From contig DMBB01000054.1 in assembly GCA_003446295.1 (NCBI GenBank), forward strand, positions 1 through 14,247: DNA of 14,247 nucleotides, written 5' to 3'. Shown one piece after another: positions 1 to 7,946 of the stretch (position 1 is the stretch's first letter; every line of letters begins with the position of its first letter). Origin of the DNA: Erysipelotrichaceae bacterium. GTDB lineage: Bacteria > Bacillota_I > Bacilli_A > Erysipelotrichales > Erysipelotrichaceae. Under the pieces are notes generated by a model. That model was not told where the DNA came from, did no database searches, and saw only the letters and a list, made by a program, of their open reading frames with translations. Made by a program: the position numbers and the translations under genes.

Positions 1-309
1 GGTGTGGAAAGCGTTGACCTGATGCTGAAGAGAATCATGGATGCATGCAGGAAGATGAACTACACACTCATCGTTACTGCTGACCACGGCAACTCCGATG
101 AAATGTATGACAAGGGAACCAACCCTGACGGTACACCGAAGCCGAAGACAAGCCATTCCCTGGCAGTTGTTCCCTTCGCTGTATACAACGGACCGGAAGG
201 AACGGAAGTCAAGGAAGGCGACTTCGGTCTTGCCAACGTAGCAGCTACCGTAGTCAAGCTGCTCGGCTATGAAAAGCCGGAATCCTGGCTCGAATCCATC
301 ATCAAATAA
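1..309 (+). CDS. gpmI: 2,3-bisphosphoglycerate-independent phosphoglycerate mutase, C-terminal part
   Basis: The reading frame is open from base 1, so only about the last 102 codons are present. The protein interconverts 3- and 2-phosphoglycerate in glycolysis, in the cytosol, using a bound metal pair. The metal-binding motif of the alkaline phosphatase-like core is visible as TADHGN followed by D and M (around window residues 26-35). A later TSHS...VPF segment carries the second conserved histidine. The end (GLANVAATVVKLLG...PESW) is the usual GpmI C-terminus. The family is about 510 residues, so roughly four fifths lie upstream. A strong terminator follows 26 bases after the stop, so this gene ends a transcription unit and is independent of the agmatine genes. 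Identification is firm from the motif pair. The first GTG at 4 is not the real start. Confidence 0.93.
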   Translation, partial: GVESVDLMLKRIMDACRKMNYTLIVTADHGNSDEMYDKGTNPDGTPKPKTSHSLAVVPFAVYNGPEGTEVKEGDFGLANVAATVVKLLGYEKPESWLESIIK

Positions 310-334
310 GACAAGTAGTATCATATTATCATTG

Positions 335-367
335 CAGGGTGGATCGTGGATTCATCCTGTTTTTTTT
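335..367 (+). terminator. Rho-independent terminator of gpmI
   Basis: CAGGGTGGATC (335-345) pairs with GATTCATCCTG (349-359) around a GTG loop. This gives 11 pairs, two of them G-U. Eight T residues follow at 360-367. The position 26 bases after the gpmI stop fits. Confidence 0.88.
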
Positions 368-407
368 GTGTCAGAAACCCGTTTGTGTTAGCAGATGTAA
401 CGAGACT

Positions 408-425
408 GTTACGCATTATGTAACA
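408..425. promoter_or_regulatory. Inverted-repeat operator copy 1, upstream of the RpiR gene
   Basis: GTTAC (408-412), seven bases, then GTAAC (420-424), followed by A. The right half reads ATGTAACA, exactly as in the copies at 463-480 and 1269-1286. A further GTAAC at 397-401 makes an overlapping GTAAC-N6-GTTAC dyad. Its centre lies 55 bp upstream of copy 2. Three copies flanking one regulator gene point to that regulator as ligand; this is inference. Confidence 0.62.
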
Positions 426-441
426 TGAATGAATGGTGGAT

Positions 442-470
442 TTGTGGGATTGCAATAGTTTCGTTACAAT
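442..470 (+). promoter_or_regulatory. Candidate promoter of the RpiR gene
   Basis: TTGTGG (442-447), 17 bases, then TACAAT (465-470). The -10 box matches five of six consensus bases and the -35 is weak (three of six). The -10 lies inside operator copy 2 (463-480), which would suit autorepression. A start near 477 would give a short leader to the ATG at 502. Confidence 0.45.
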
Positions 471-480
471 ACATGTAACA
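463..480. promoter_or_regulatory. Inverted-repeat operator copy 2, overlapping the RpiR promoter
   Basis: GTTACA (463-468) and TGTAAC (474-479) form a perfect six-base inverted repeat around ATACA. Over CGTTAC...ATGTAACA it agrees with the copy at 1268-1286 at 15 of 19 bases. It lies 22 bases before the RpiR start codon and covers the candidate -10 box. Confidence 0.66.
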
Positions 481-501
481 GATTTACGAAAGGGAAACAT
501 C

Positions 502-1263
502 ATGGATTTTTACGAAAGAACTTCGAGCAACATTGCGAAGCTGAACCGCAATGAGAAAGTCATCCTGACGTATGTGATCAAGAATATCCATTCCGTCAGC
601 AGGATGTCGATCCGTGATCTTGCGGCAGAGTGCTATGTTTCGACAACAACAATCTTCCGATTTGTCAAAAAACTGGATTACAAAGGATATCCTGAATTTA
701 TTGAGGATCTTCGCAATGTAGAAGCGGAAAACCGGGCAATCAGTATCCCTTCTGTTGTGACAGGAGAAAACTACGGTGATTCCTATCTGAAAAACATCGC
801 AGAAGCAGTAAAGGTCCTCACGGCGGAAAGGATTCAGAAATTCGTAGCAATCATGAACCGGAATCCGGATATTTATATCATAGCGGAAGGGCTGAGCCGG
901 GAAGTCGGTCACTATTTTTCCAGGCTGCTGGTATCTTTGGGGTATAACGTTTATTTTCCGTTGGAAAGCTATGAGAAGGAAATGGCACTGCGGAATGTCA
1001 AAAAGGGAGATGTTCTGCTGGTGCTCTCCTATTCCGGTGAGAATCCCTCCGTAATTGCCGATGTTGAAAAGGTATTTATTGTCGCCACACCGCTGATTAT
1101 CTCGTTTACCAAAGCCGATAACAACACGATCCAGAACATGAGTGACCTGAATTTCTATGTTTTTTCCGATGAAATCGAATATGAAGGGGCTGATGTCACT
1201 TCACGGGTCGGAATGATCACAATTATGGAAATTTTGCTGTATAAAAAGATGCGTGCAGAGTAA
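502..1263 (+). CDS. RpiR-family transcriptional regulator (HTH plus SIS domain)
   Basis: A 253-residue protein with the two-domain layout and length of the RpiR family. Residues about 1-75 are the N-terminal helix-turn-helix domain (MSIRDLAAECYVSTTTIFRF is the recognition region). Residues about 100-240 are an SIS domain with the ligand-loop signature SYSGEN (S176, S178, G179), slightly off the common SxSGxT. RpiR proteins usually sense phosphosugars; here the neighbourhood is agmatine catabolism, so the ligand may differ. The start at 502 is chosen because GAAAGGG (488-494) sits seven bases upstream and the protein then begins at the family's normal N-terminus. An in-frame ATG at 433 lies inside the promoter region. 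Copies of one inverted repeat lie before the gene and directly after its stop, suggesting autoregulation and control of the agmatine operon. From memory, Listeria also has an RpiR-type gene beside agmatine deiminase genes. Confidence 0.88.
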   Translation: MDFYERTSSNIAKLNRNEKVILTYVIKNIHSVSRMSIRDLAAECYVSTTTIFRFVKKLDYKGYPEFIEDLRNVEAENRAISIPSVVTGENYGDSYLKNIAEAVKVLTAERIQKFVAIMNRNPDIYIIAEGLSREVGHYFSRLLVSLGYNVYFPLESYEKEMALRNVKKGDVLLVLSYSGENPSVIADVEKVFIVATPLIISFTKADNNTIQNMSDLNFYVFSDEIEYEGADVTSRVGMITIMEILLYKKMRAE

Positions 1264-1268
1264 CAAAC

Positions 1269-1286
1269 GTTACCTGAAATGTAACA
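1269..1286. promoter_or_regulatory. Inverted-repeat operator copy 3, upstream of the agmatine operon
   Basis: GTTAC (1269-1273), seven bases, GTAAC (1281-1285), then A. The right half ATGTAACA is identical to both copies upstream of the RpiR gene. Extra half-sites lie at 1260-1264 (GTAAC, overlapping the RpiR stop codon) and 1308-1312 (GTTAC, overlapping a candidate -35 box). This is the only such cluster between the regulator and aguA. Confidence 0.64.
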
Positions 1287-1307
1287 TTTTAGAATCGTTC
1301 AGAAAAC

Positions 1308-1335
1308 GTTACAGAAAACCTTGCGGACCTATAAA
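1308..1335 (+). promoter_or_regulatory. Candidate promoter of the agmatine operon
   Basis: GTTACA (1308-1313, four of six -35 bases), 16 bases, then TATAAA (1330-1335, five of six -10 bases). The -10 box falls in the loop of the terminator hairpin at 1323-1342, so a start near 1342 would skip the full hairpin. The -35 overlaps a GTTAC half-site. The alternative is a promoter further upstream read through an attenuator. No better -35/-10 pair was seen between 1349 and 1420. Confidence 0.35.
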
Positions 1336-1348
1336 AGTCCGCTTTTTT
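1323..1348 (+). terminator. Terminator of the RpiR gene, or attenuator of the agmatine operon
   Basis: GCGGAC (1323-1328) pairs with GTCCGC (1337-1342) around an eight-base A/T-rich loop and is followed by six T residues (1343-1348). It lies 59 bases after the RpiR stop and 72 bases before the aguA start, downstream of operator copy 3. Confidence 0.8.
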
Positions 1349-1357
1349 GTTTTACGT

Positions 1358-1379
1358 TGAACTCAGAGAACAAAGTTCA
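1358..1379 (+). other. Small inverted repeat in the aguA leader
   Basis: TGAACT (1358-1363) and AGTTCA (1374-1379) form a six-base stem with a ten-base loop. There is no T tract, so it is not a terminator. It could stabilise the 5' end of the operon message or be a protein site. Support is only the symmetry. Confidence 0.25.
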
Positions 1380-1420
1380 CTCGCAAAAATAATTACAGCC
1401 AAAAGGAGGAATTATTAATC

Positions 1421-2515
1421 ATGGCAAAAAGAGCTGAAGGCACTCCGAAACAAGATGGTTTCAGGATGCCCGGTGAATTTGAACCTCAGAAACAGGTGTG
1501 GATGCTCTGGCCGGAAAGACCCGATAACTGGAGGGACGGCGCCAAACCTGCACAGAGGGTATTCACCAATGTTGCAACAGCGATTGCACAGTTCGAACCG
1601 GTAACAGTCTGTGTGTCTCCGGCACAGTACACTAACGCAAGAAATCTTCTGCCGAGAGAGATCAGAGTTGTGGAAATGACTTCCAACGATTCCTGGATCA
1701 GAGACTGCGGACCGACATTCGTCAAAAACGATAAAACAGGGGAGATCAGAGGGATTGACTGGGAATTCAATGCCTGGGGCGGTCTGGTAGACGGGTTGTA
1801 CTTCCCATGGGATCAGGATGACCTGGTAGCCCAGAAGGTCTGTGAAATTGAAAATGTGGATTCTTACAGAACAACGGGATTTGTTCTCGAGGGCGGATCC
1901 ATTCATGTCGACGGAGAAGGCACACTGATCACAACAGAAATGTGTCTGCTGTCGGAAGGCAGAAATCCGCACATGTCCAAAGAAGAGATCGAAGAAAAGC
2001 TGAAAGAATATCTGAATCTGGAAAAAGTAATCTGGATCAAGGACGGAATCGATCCGAATGAGACCAACGGGCACATTGACGATGTAGCCTGCTATGTCAG
2101 ACCGGGTGAAGTTGCCTGCATCTGGACAGAAGATGAGAACAACACCTTCTACAAAGAAGCACAGGCAGCTTACAAGACACTTTCAGAAGCAACCGATGCA
2201 AAAGGAAGAAAGCTGAAGGTACATAAGCTGTGCTGCACAGCAAAGCCTGTACGCATGCATGGGACGGAAACAATCGACAGTGTTGAAGGAACGATGCCCA
2301 GAGAAGAAGGAGAGATCGCAATCGCTTCTTATATGAACTTCCTGATCGTGAACGGCGGCGTTATCGTTCCGCAGTACGGAGATGAGAACGATGAACTGGC
2401 TCTGAAACAGATTCAGGAAATGTTCCCGGACAGAAAAGCAGTCGGTGTGAGAACAGAAGAAGTAGCCTTCGGCGGAGGCAATATCCACTGCATCACACAG
2501 CACCAGCCGAAATAA
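1421..2515 (+). CDS. aguA: Agmatine deiminase
   Basis: A 364-residue cytosolic enzyme that hydrolyses agmatine to N-carbamoylputrescine and ammonia, the first step of the agmatine deiminase pathway. It belongs to the guanidino-group-modifying (peptidylarginine deiminase-type) fold. Visible signatures are SWIRDCGP (residues 91-98, with the substrate-binding D95), LEGGSIHVDG in the middle, NETNGHIDD with E214, H218 and D220, and the C-terminal GGGNIHC with catalytic cysteine C357. The cysteine number and total length equal those I recall for the Enterococcus faecalis enzyme, so no truncation or indel is likely. The start has a strong AAAGGAGG at 1402-1409, 11 bases upstream. It is the first gene of a long + strand gene run beginning after the terminator at 1323-1348. 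Citrulline-producing arginine deiminase is excluded by length and by the agmatine-type motifs. Confidence 0.96.
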   Translation: MAKRAEGTPKQDGFRMPGEFEPQKQVWMLWPERPDNWRDGAKPAQRVFTNVATAIAQFEPVTVCVSPAQYTNARNLLPREIRVVEMTSNDSWIRDCGPTFVKNDKTGEIRGIDWEFNAWGGLVDGLYFPWDQDDLVAQKVCEIENVDSYRTTGFVLEGGSIHVDGEGTLITTEMCLLSEGRNPHMSKEEIEEKLKEYLNLEKVIWIKDGIDPNETNGHIDDVACYVRPGEVACIWTEDENNTFYKEAQAAYKTLSEATDAKGRKLKVHKLCCTAKPVRMHGTETIDSVEGTMPREEGEIAIASYMNFLIVNGGVIVPQYGDENDELALKQIQEMFPDRKAVGVRTEEVAFGGGNIHCITQHQPK

Positions 2516-2545
2516 AAACGGCTCCGGTGTGACTGGCATTCGATC

Positions 2546-4258
2546 ATGAAACATAAAAAAGCAGCGGTTGGGTTGTTGGCGGTCATCCTGATTGCCACAA
2601 TCGCAATGACGCTGAACAAAGGAGATCTTTCCACGATCAGCGACACGGAAGTACTGGGAAAGAAACTGGGGTTTATCTCCATGATTCCTACGATCCTGGC
2701 AGTTCTGATGTCCTTTGTGACCAGTAATGTTCTCTTTGCTTTATTGGTCGGATTCCTGAGCGGAGTCCTGATCCTGGCAATCACAGCCAGCAATACATTC
2801 GGAACATTCCTGCCTGCTTTCCTGTCACAGTTCTGGACAGATTTCTCCAATGTCTTCTTCGATCTGGAAAAGATCAAGATCGCAGTTCTGTGTCTGACAG
2901 TCGGCGGAATGGTAGAGGTCGTCCGGTTATCGGGTGGTTTTGAAGCACTGGCTTTGAAACTGACGAAGAAAATCGATACACCTCGTAAATGTGGTCTGAT
3001 CGGCGGTCTGATGGGCTGCATCATCTTCTTCGATGATTATGCAAATGCTTTGATCGTCGGTCCTGTTATGAGATCCATCGGCGACAAGATCAGAGTGTCC
3101 CGTGAAAAGATTGCTTATATTGTCGACTCTACAGCAGCTCCGGTTACAGGAATTGCCATTGTGTCCAGCTGGGTTGCAGTGGAAGTCGGCGCAATCAATA
3201 ACGGGCTCGAAATCGTCGGATCGGATATACGGGGATTTGCCTTATTCCTCTCCAGCATCCCGTATACGTTTTACTGCCTGTTCTGTATTCTGATCGTCTT
3301 TGTAAACTCCATGACGCAGAGAGACTTCGGACCGATGCTGAAAGCAGAACGAAGAGCCAGAAGAGGCAGTACCGTATCCGATGAAGCGAAGAAAATGGGA
3401 CTGGAAAAAACCAGTATCGTCACTGACAAACAGAATAAACGTATCTTCGTCGGAGTCGGCAGTATCCTGCTGCTGGTCATCCTCTCGATCACGCTGTTCT
3501 ACCTGACAGGGAAAACAGCCGCGATCGCAGACGGAGAACTGGCAGGGAACGCTCCCTTCTCCCTCAATACAGTCATTACAGCCTTCGGTTACGCCGATAC
3601 GATGCTGCTGGTTACCATCGGTGCACTGGCAGGTACGCTTTTTGCAATCATATTCGGCTGTAACTACGGTCTGTTCACATGGAAGGAGTCCTGCACAGCA
3701 TTCCTGAAAGGCGCAAAGGACCTTCTGGAAACCGTATTCCTGCTGTTCCTGGCATGGTGCCTGGCAGATACCATCAACTATCTGGGAACGACGTACTACG
3801 CGGTTGAGATCATCTCCGCAAGCGTCTCCTGGAAACTGGTGCCTCTGCTGATCTTCCTTGCCTGCTGCGTCATCTCGTTTGCGGCAGGAAGCTACGGGTG
3901 CTTCTTCGTTGTCATGCCGCTGGCAATCCCGCTGGCATTCAGAATGCTTGAGCTGGGTGTCGGAATCGATCCGTCCGTATTCCTGAGTGTCTGTGTCGGA
4001 TCGGTTATGGGAGGATCGATCTTCGGGGATCATTGTTCCCCGGTCACGGATTGTACGATCCTGTCTTCGATCGGTTCCGGATGCACCACCATGGAACATG
4101 TATTCACCCAGCTGCCTTACGCAATCATTACCGCAATCATCTCTGCCATGGCTGTTACAGCAACAGTCTTCGGTATGAATTTGCTTCTTATCTTCATTGC
4201 CGCAATCGCAATACAGATCGCAGTATTCATGGTTCTGGGGAAAGACGCTGAAAAATAG
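2546..4258 (+). CDS. NhaC-superfamily antiporter, predicted agmatine/putrescine exchanger
   Basis: A 570-residue polytopic membrane protein with about a dozen hydrophobic segments; the first is at residues 5-23. Two NhaC-family signatures are clear. One is FFDDYANAL (D163, D164) followed by [16 protein letters not shown]. The other is [20 protein letters not shown] (D495, H496) followed by HVFTQLPYA. The family includes Na+/H+ antiporters, the malate/lactate exchanger MleN and predicted amino-acid transporters. The gene lies 30 bases after aguA and 16 bases before aguB, the slot usually held by an APC-type agmatine/putrescine antiporter. No such gene occurs elsewhere in the window, so agmatine/putrescine exchange is the best inference; plain pH or sodium homeostasis remains possible. 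The ribosome site before 2546 is weak, suggesting translational coupling. The upstream in-frame codons end at the aguA stop, so no longer form exists. Confidence 0.85.
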   Translation: MKHKKAAVGLLAVILIATIAMTLNKGDLSTISDTEVLGKKLGFISMIPTILAVLMSFVTSNVLFALLVGFLSGVLILAITASNTFGTFLPAFLSQFWTDFSNVFFDLEKIKIAVLCLTVGGMVEVVRLSGGFEALALKLTKKIDTPRKCGLIGGLMGCIIFFDDYANALIVGPVMRSIGDKIRVSREKIAYIVDSTAAPVTGIAIVSSWVAVEVGAINNGLEIVGSDIRGFALFLSSIPYTFYCLFCILIVFVNSMTQRDFGPMLKAERRARRGSTVSDEAKKMGLEKTSIVTDKQNKRIFVGVGSILLLVILSITLFYLTGKTAAIADGELAGNAPFSLNTVITAFGYADTMLLVTIGALAGTLFAIIFGCNYGLFTWKESCTAFLKGAKDLLETVFLLFLAWCLADTINYLGTTYYAVEIISASVSWKLVPLLIFLACCVISFAAGSYGCFFVVMPLAIPLAFRMLELGVGIDPSVFLSVCVGSVMGGSIFGDHCSPVTDCTILSSIGSGCTTMEHVFTQLPYAIITAIISAMAVTATVFGMNLLLIFIAAIAIQIAVFMVLGKDAEK

Positions 4259-4274
4259 AAAGAAAGGAAAACCT

Positions 4275-5300
4275 ATGAAAAAAGATTTACTCACAGTCAA
4301 CGATTTTACGAAAGAAGAGATTCTGGACATTATCAATCTCTCAATCGCCATTAAGAAGTCCATTAAGAACGGGTATAAGCCTCCTCTGATGAAGGGCATG
4401 ACACTTGGCATGATCTTCCAGCAGTCTTCCACAAGAACAAGATGTTCCTTTGAAACAGCTATGGAAGACCTCGGCGGCCATGCACAGTATCTGGGCCCGG
4501 GCATGATCCAGCTGGGCGGTCATGAAACGATCGAAGATACCGGAAGAGTATTGTCCGGCCTGATGGATATCGTTATGTCCCGTGTCATCGAACATAAGAC
4601 AGTTGTCAATCTTGCCAATGCCTGCACAATCCCGGTCATCAACGGTATGTCCGACTATACACATCCTACCCAGGCAATCGCTGATGCCATCACCATTTTT
4701 GAGAACCTCCCTGCAGGCCTGAAGTTTGAAGACCTGAAGGTCGTATTCGCAGGCGACCAGACACAGACATGCTTCTCTCTGGCTTCCATCTGCACAAAAC
4801 TCGGTGCTGACATGGTCATCTTCGGTCCGCAGGGCAACCCGAAAACATTACAGCTGACAGAAGACCAGATCAGGATCCTGGAAGACAACTGCAAGGTCTC
4901 CGGCGGAAGCATTCTCCTGACAGACAAGAAGGAAGACGTCAAAGGTGCTGACTTCATCTATACCGATGTCTGGTACGGACTGTATGAAGCAGAACTGTCC
5001 AAAGAAGAAAGAATCGAGATCTTCCATGACTATCAGGTCAACAGAGAACTGATGCAGACAGCGAAGCTCGGCTGCAAATTCATGCACTGCCTGCCTTGCA
5101 CAAGAGGTGAGGATGTAACGGATGAAGTTGCTGACTCCGCGGATTCTCTGTGCTGGGAAGAAGCTTGGAACCGACTGACTGCTATGAGAGGCATTCTGGT
5201 TTACTTCACACGCAATAAGAAACAGTTCTCCGAACTGGCAAAAGCTGCAGCCAAGGAAGAACTCGAAAAGACACTGGATCAGATGGGAATTGCTTACTGA
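4275..5300 (+). CDS. aguB: Putrescine carbamoyltransferase
   Basis: A 341-residue enzyme that phosphorolyses N-carbamoylputrescine to putrescine and carbamoyl phosphate, the second pathway step. Transcarbamylase motifs are intact: SSTRTR (51-56, carbamoyl-phosphate binding), HPTQ (130-133) and HCLP (271-274). Features separating putrescine from ornithine carbamoyltransferase are present: the YGLYEAELS segment (234-242), GGHETIEDT (81-89) and a C-terminal helical extension of about 30 residues after the core. The residue after HCLP is cysteine (C275), where I recall alanine in most relatives; the effect is unknown. The start at 4275 is preferred over an in-frame ATG at 4197, which lies inside the antiporter gene. 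AAAGGA lies just upstream of 4275 and the family N-terminus begins there. The stop overlaps the carbamate kinase start by one base (TGATG). Confidence 0.94.
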   Translation: MKKDLLTVNDFTKEEILDIINLSIAIKKSIKNGYKPPLMKGMTLGMIFQQSSTRTRCSFETAMEDLGGHAQYLGPGMIQLGGHETIEDTGRVLSGLMDIVMSRVIEHKTVVNLANACTIPVINGMSDYTHPTQAIADAITIFENLPAGLKFEDLKVVFAGDQTQTCFSLASICTKLGADMVIFGPQGNPKTLQLTEDQIRILEDNCKVSGGSILLTDKKEDVKGADFIYTDVWYGLYEAELSKEERIEIFHDYQVNRELMQTAKLGCKFMHCLPCTRGEDVTDEVADSADSLCWEEAWNRLTAMRGILVYFTRNKKQFSELAKAAAKEELEKTLDQMGIAY

Positions 5301-6241
5301 TGTCCAGAATCGTTATTGCATTAGGAGGAAATGCCTTAGGGAATACACCGGAAGAACAGCAGGCAAAAGTAGCCAATGCCGCAAAGTCGATCATTACCTT
5401 TGTTAAAGCCGGTCATGAAGTGATCATCGGACACGGAAACGGACCGCAGGTAGGCATGATCAACAATGCAATGGCATTCTCCTGCCAGAAGGGCGGAAAT
5501 ACACCCTCTATGCCGTTCCCGGAATGCGGCGCCATGTCCCAGGGCTATATCGGCTATCACCTGCAGAACGCAATACTGCGTGAAGCCAGAAAACAGGGAA
5601 TCGAAAAGAATGTTCTTACGGTTGTGACACAGGTGGAAGTATCCAAAGATGATGCAGGCTTCTCAAATCCCACCAAACCGATCGGATCCTTCATGAGTGA
5701 GGAAGAAGCCAGAGCAATCATGGCAGAGAAACCGGATCAGGTGTTCAAGGAAGATGCCGGCAGAGGATGGAGAAGAGTCGTTGCTTCCCCGATGCCCGTC
5801 GATATCGTGGAAAAGAACGAGATCCTGCAGTTGGTTTCATCCGGAAATATCGTCATTGCCTGCGGCGGAGGCGGTATTCCTGTCATCAAGAACGATGATG
5901 GCGATTATGAAGGCGTTGCGGCGGTGATCGACAAGGACTTCGCAAGTGAAAAGCTTGCGGAACTGGTCGACGCGGAGTATCTCTTCATTCTCACTGCGGT
6001 AGACAGAGTATGCATCAACTTCAACAAACCGGATCAGAAGGAACTCACAGAACTCACTGTCAAGGAAGCAGAAGAGCTTTGCGCAGAAAGACATTTCGCA
6101 CCAGGATCCATGCTGCCGAAAGTAGTCGCGTGTATGAAGTTCGCTTCCAGTAAACCGGGCAGAAAAGCAGTGATCTGCTCATTGGAAAAAGCCATTCTGG
6201 CTATGTCAGGAGAATCAGGAACGATCATTACAAACAATTGA
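5300..6241 (+). CDS. arcC: Carbamate kinase
   Basis: A 313-residue cytosolic kinase of the amino-acid kinase fold, full length for the family. It transfers the phosphate of carbamoyl phosphate to ADP, giving ATP with CO2 and ammonia, and is the energy-yielding last step of the pathway. Signatures are IALGGNALG (6-14), GHGNGPQVG (44-52), AMSQGYIGYHLQNA, ACGGGGIPV, AVIDKDFASEKLA and GSMLPKV near the end. Its ATG shares one base with the aguB stop, so the two are translationally coupled. The gene would act equally with an arginine deiminase system, but no arcA or arcB is present here, so the agmatine pathway is its evident partner. Confidence 0.96.
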   Translation: MSRIVIALGGNALGNTPEEQQAKVANAAKSIITFVKAGHEVIIGHGNGPQVGMINNAMAFSCQKGGNTPSMPFPECGAMSQGYIGYHLQNAILREARKQGIEKNVLTVVTQVEVSKDDAGFSNPTKPIGSFMSEEEARAIMAEKPDQVFKEDAGRGWRRVVASPMPVDIVEKNEILQLVSSGNIVIACGGGGIPVIKNDDGDYEGVAAVIDKDFASEKLAELVDAEYLFILTAVDRVCINFNKPDQKELTELTVKEAEELCAERHFAPGSMLPKVVACMKFASSKPGRKAVICSLEKAILAMSGESGTIITNN

Positions 6242-6257
6242 TAGTTAGGAGCTTAAT

Positions 6258-7913
6258 ATGGAAAACAATCTGGTATTGAAAAACGGCATCATCCAGACCA
6301 TGGTCGGGGATGAACGAGTACAGGCGCTGGCTGCCAAAGACGGCGTGATCGTATACACAGGAACCAACGAAGGTGTCAAAGAGTATGAAGACGATGCAGT
6401 AGTCATTGATCTGGAAGGCAGATATGTCACACCGGGTTTCATTGATGGTCATATTCATGATGTATCCCGTCTGATGGCAGAAGAGGAAGTATTCTTCTTC
6501 GATCAGCTTCCTCCTGTTCTGGAAGAGTACAAGAAGGGCTTCAAGGCATTTGTTGAAGCAAATCCTGACAGAGATCACTATGAAGGCCAGTCCATGGACA
6601 TGAACGCTTTCCCGCAGAGCTTTGTTACCAATGAATGGCTGAACGAGATCTGTGCGGATAAACCGATCATGATCTCAGATATGTCCGGACACTGCCAGCT
6701 CTTCAATAAAGCAGGTATGGAACTTGTCGGACTGAGTGATGAAACACCGGATCCTGCAGGAGGAAACATCTACCGCTATCCGGATGGAAGAGTCACAGGT
6801 TATACAGCAGACTGCGCTCCTTTCGGAGACAGATTCCCGAGGTTCAAGGGAAATGCTGAAAAGTGGAAGAAAGCATTCCTGAAGTTCCAGGATACCTGTA
6901 ATTCCTATGGCCTGACAGGATTCGATGATGCAGGTGCTTCCATTGATGCACCGGAAGTCTGGAAGATCCTGGATGACATGAGACAGAACGGGGAACTGAA
7001 GGTTCGTGCAAACATCACGTACGGAATCGTCAAGGATGCGTCCAAAACATCTGCGGAAGAATCCATTGCCGCACTGGATGCACACCAGTATCTGAATTCC
7101 GACTGGCAGAAGATCTCCCAGGTCAAGGCAATCATCGACGGTGTTCCGGAAGGACACAGCGCGTATCTGCTGGAACCGTATGCACCGGAAGCGCTGGAAG
7201 CTCCTGATTACAGAGGACCTTGCTATCTGGATCCCGAAGATCTGAAGGACTTTGCTGCAGCGATGAACAAAGCAGGGTATCAGGTACAGGTCCATGCGAT
7301 GGGTGACGGGGGTATCCGTTACTGTCTCGATGCGTATGAACATTCCGAAAAGGTCAACGGCAAGGGCGACTACAGAAACATCATCGCTCACGTTACATTG
7401 ATCCAGCCGGAAGATATCCAGCGCATGGCTGATCTGAAGGTATTCGGCGCAATGCAGCCGCTGTGGTGGTACTACGATCCGAACTTCTCCCCGCTGGAAG
7501 AACAGGCATTCGGAACTGAAAGATTCAAGCTGGAATACAACATCCGCAGGATGATGGATGCCGGTGTAAAGATCACAGGCTCTATTGACTACCCTGTACA
7601 GCCTGACTACAGACCTCTGGCGGGAATCCAGGTCGGCGCTACCCAGGCTTCTCCGTATCCGGGACAGTGGGATGATCCGAAATACACGAGAAATCCTGAA
7701 GAGGCAGTATCGGTCATGGAAATGTTAAAGGTATATACCATCAACGGCGCAGAGCAGATGCGTATGGAAGACAAGATCGGAACTCTGGAAATCGGCAAGA
7801 AAGCAGACCTCGTCGTACTGGAAAACGATCTGTTGAACTGTGATGTCCATGCGATCTCTACCACGAAAGTCATTTACACAATCGTAGATGGGAAAGTCGT
7901 TTACAAAGGATAA
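6258..7913 (+). CDS. YtcJ-like metal-dependent amidohydrolase, copy 1
   Basis: A 551-residue cytosolic amidohydrolase of the YtcJ/AepA type (amidohydrolase family 3), near the usual 530-560 residues and without a signal peptide. Expected metal and catalytic positions are visible: PGFIDGHIHD with H65 and H67, the probable carboxylated lysine K290 in QVKAIIDG, H346 in HAMGDGG, H378 in AHVTLI, and D444 in GSIDYPVQP. The C-terminal stretch GTLEIGKKADLVVLENDLL completes the beta-sandwich domain. The substrate cannot be read from the sequence; known relatives act on N-substituted formamides and other amides. It starts 16 bases after arcC with AGGAG (6247-6251) six bases before the ATG. A paralogue of identical length follows after 33 bases. 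Context suggests an amide or amine linked to agmatine or putrescine; this is inference. Confidence 0.88.
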   Translation: MENNLVLKNGIIQTMVGDERVQALAAKDGVIVYTGTNEGVKEYEDDAVVIDLEGRYVTPGFIDGHIHDVSRLMAEEEVFFFDQLPPVLEEYKKGFKAFVEANPDRDHYEGQSMDMNAFPQSFVTNEWLNEICADKPIMISDMSGHCQLFNKAGMELVGLSDETPDPAGGNIYRYPDGRVTGYTADCAPFGDRFPRFKGNAEKWKKAFLKFQDTCNSYGLTGFDDAGASIDAPEVWKILDDMRQNGELKVRANITYGIVKDASKTSAEESIAALDAHQYLNSDWQKISQVKAIIDGVPEGHSAYLLEPYAPEALEAPDYRGPCYLDPEDLKDFAAAMNKAGYQVQVHAMGDGGIRYCLDAYEHSEKVNGKGDYRNIIAHVTLIQPEDIQRMADLKVFGAMQPLWWYYDPNFSPLEEQAFGTERFKLEYNIRRMMDAGVKITGSIDYPVQPDYRPLAGIQVGATQASPYPGQWDDPKYTRNPEEAVSVMEMLKVYTINGAEQMRMEDKIGTLEIGKKADLVVLENDLLNCDVHAISTTKVIYTIVDGKVVYKG

Positions 7914-7946
7914 CGTTTGTTTCAGAACGTCAGAAAGGAGTATCCA

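Noticed and set aside
433..501. Upstream ATG extending the RpiR protein by 23 residues
   Set aside because: The extension covers the candidate promoter and operator, has no ribosome site, and does not fit the family N-terminus; the ATG at 502 has GAAAGGG before it.
1301..1314. Catabolite-responsive (cre) element near the operon promoter
   Set aside because: AGAAAACGTTACAG has the CG core but misses the required T at the start and CA at the end; it is better read as a GTTAC half-site.
1421..4258. Readthrough fusion of aguA with the antiporter, since both share a frame across one stop codon
   Set aside because: AguA already ends at its normal C-terminus just after catalytic C357, and the antiporter begins with its own ATG; a shared frame occurs by chance one time in three.
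4197..4274. Upstream ATG extending the carbamoyltransferase by 26 residues
   Set aside because: It lies inside the antiporter gene and adds sequence not expected in the family; the ATG at 4275 has its own ribosome site.
3242..4504. A 420-codon - strand frame opposite the antiporter and aguB genes
   Set aside because: It spans two well-supported + strand genes and has a composition typical of reversed coding sequence (Cys, Asp, Gln and Arg runs) with no motif.
4275..5300. Ornithine carbamoyltransferase (argF/arcB)
   Set aside because: The YGLYEAEL segment, the C-terminal extension and the position between agmatine deiminase and carbamate kinase all point to putrescine carbamoyltransferase.
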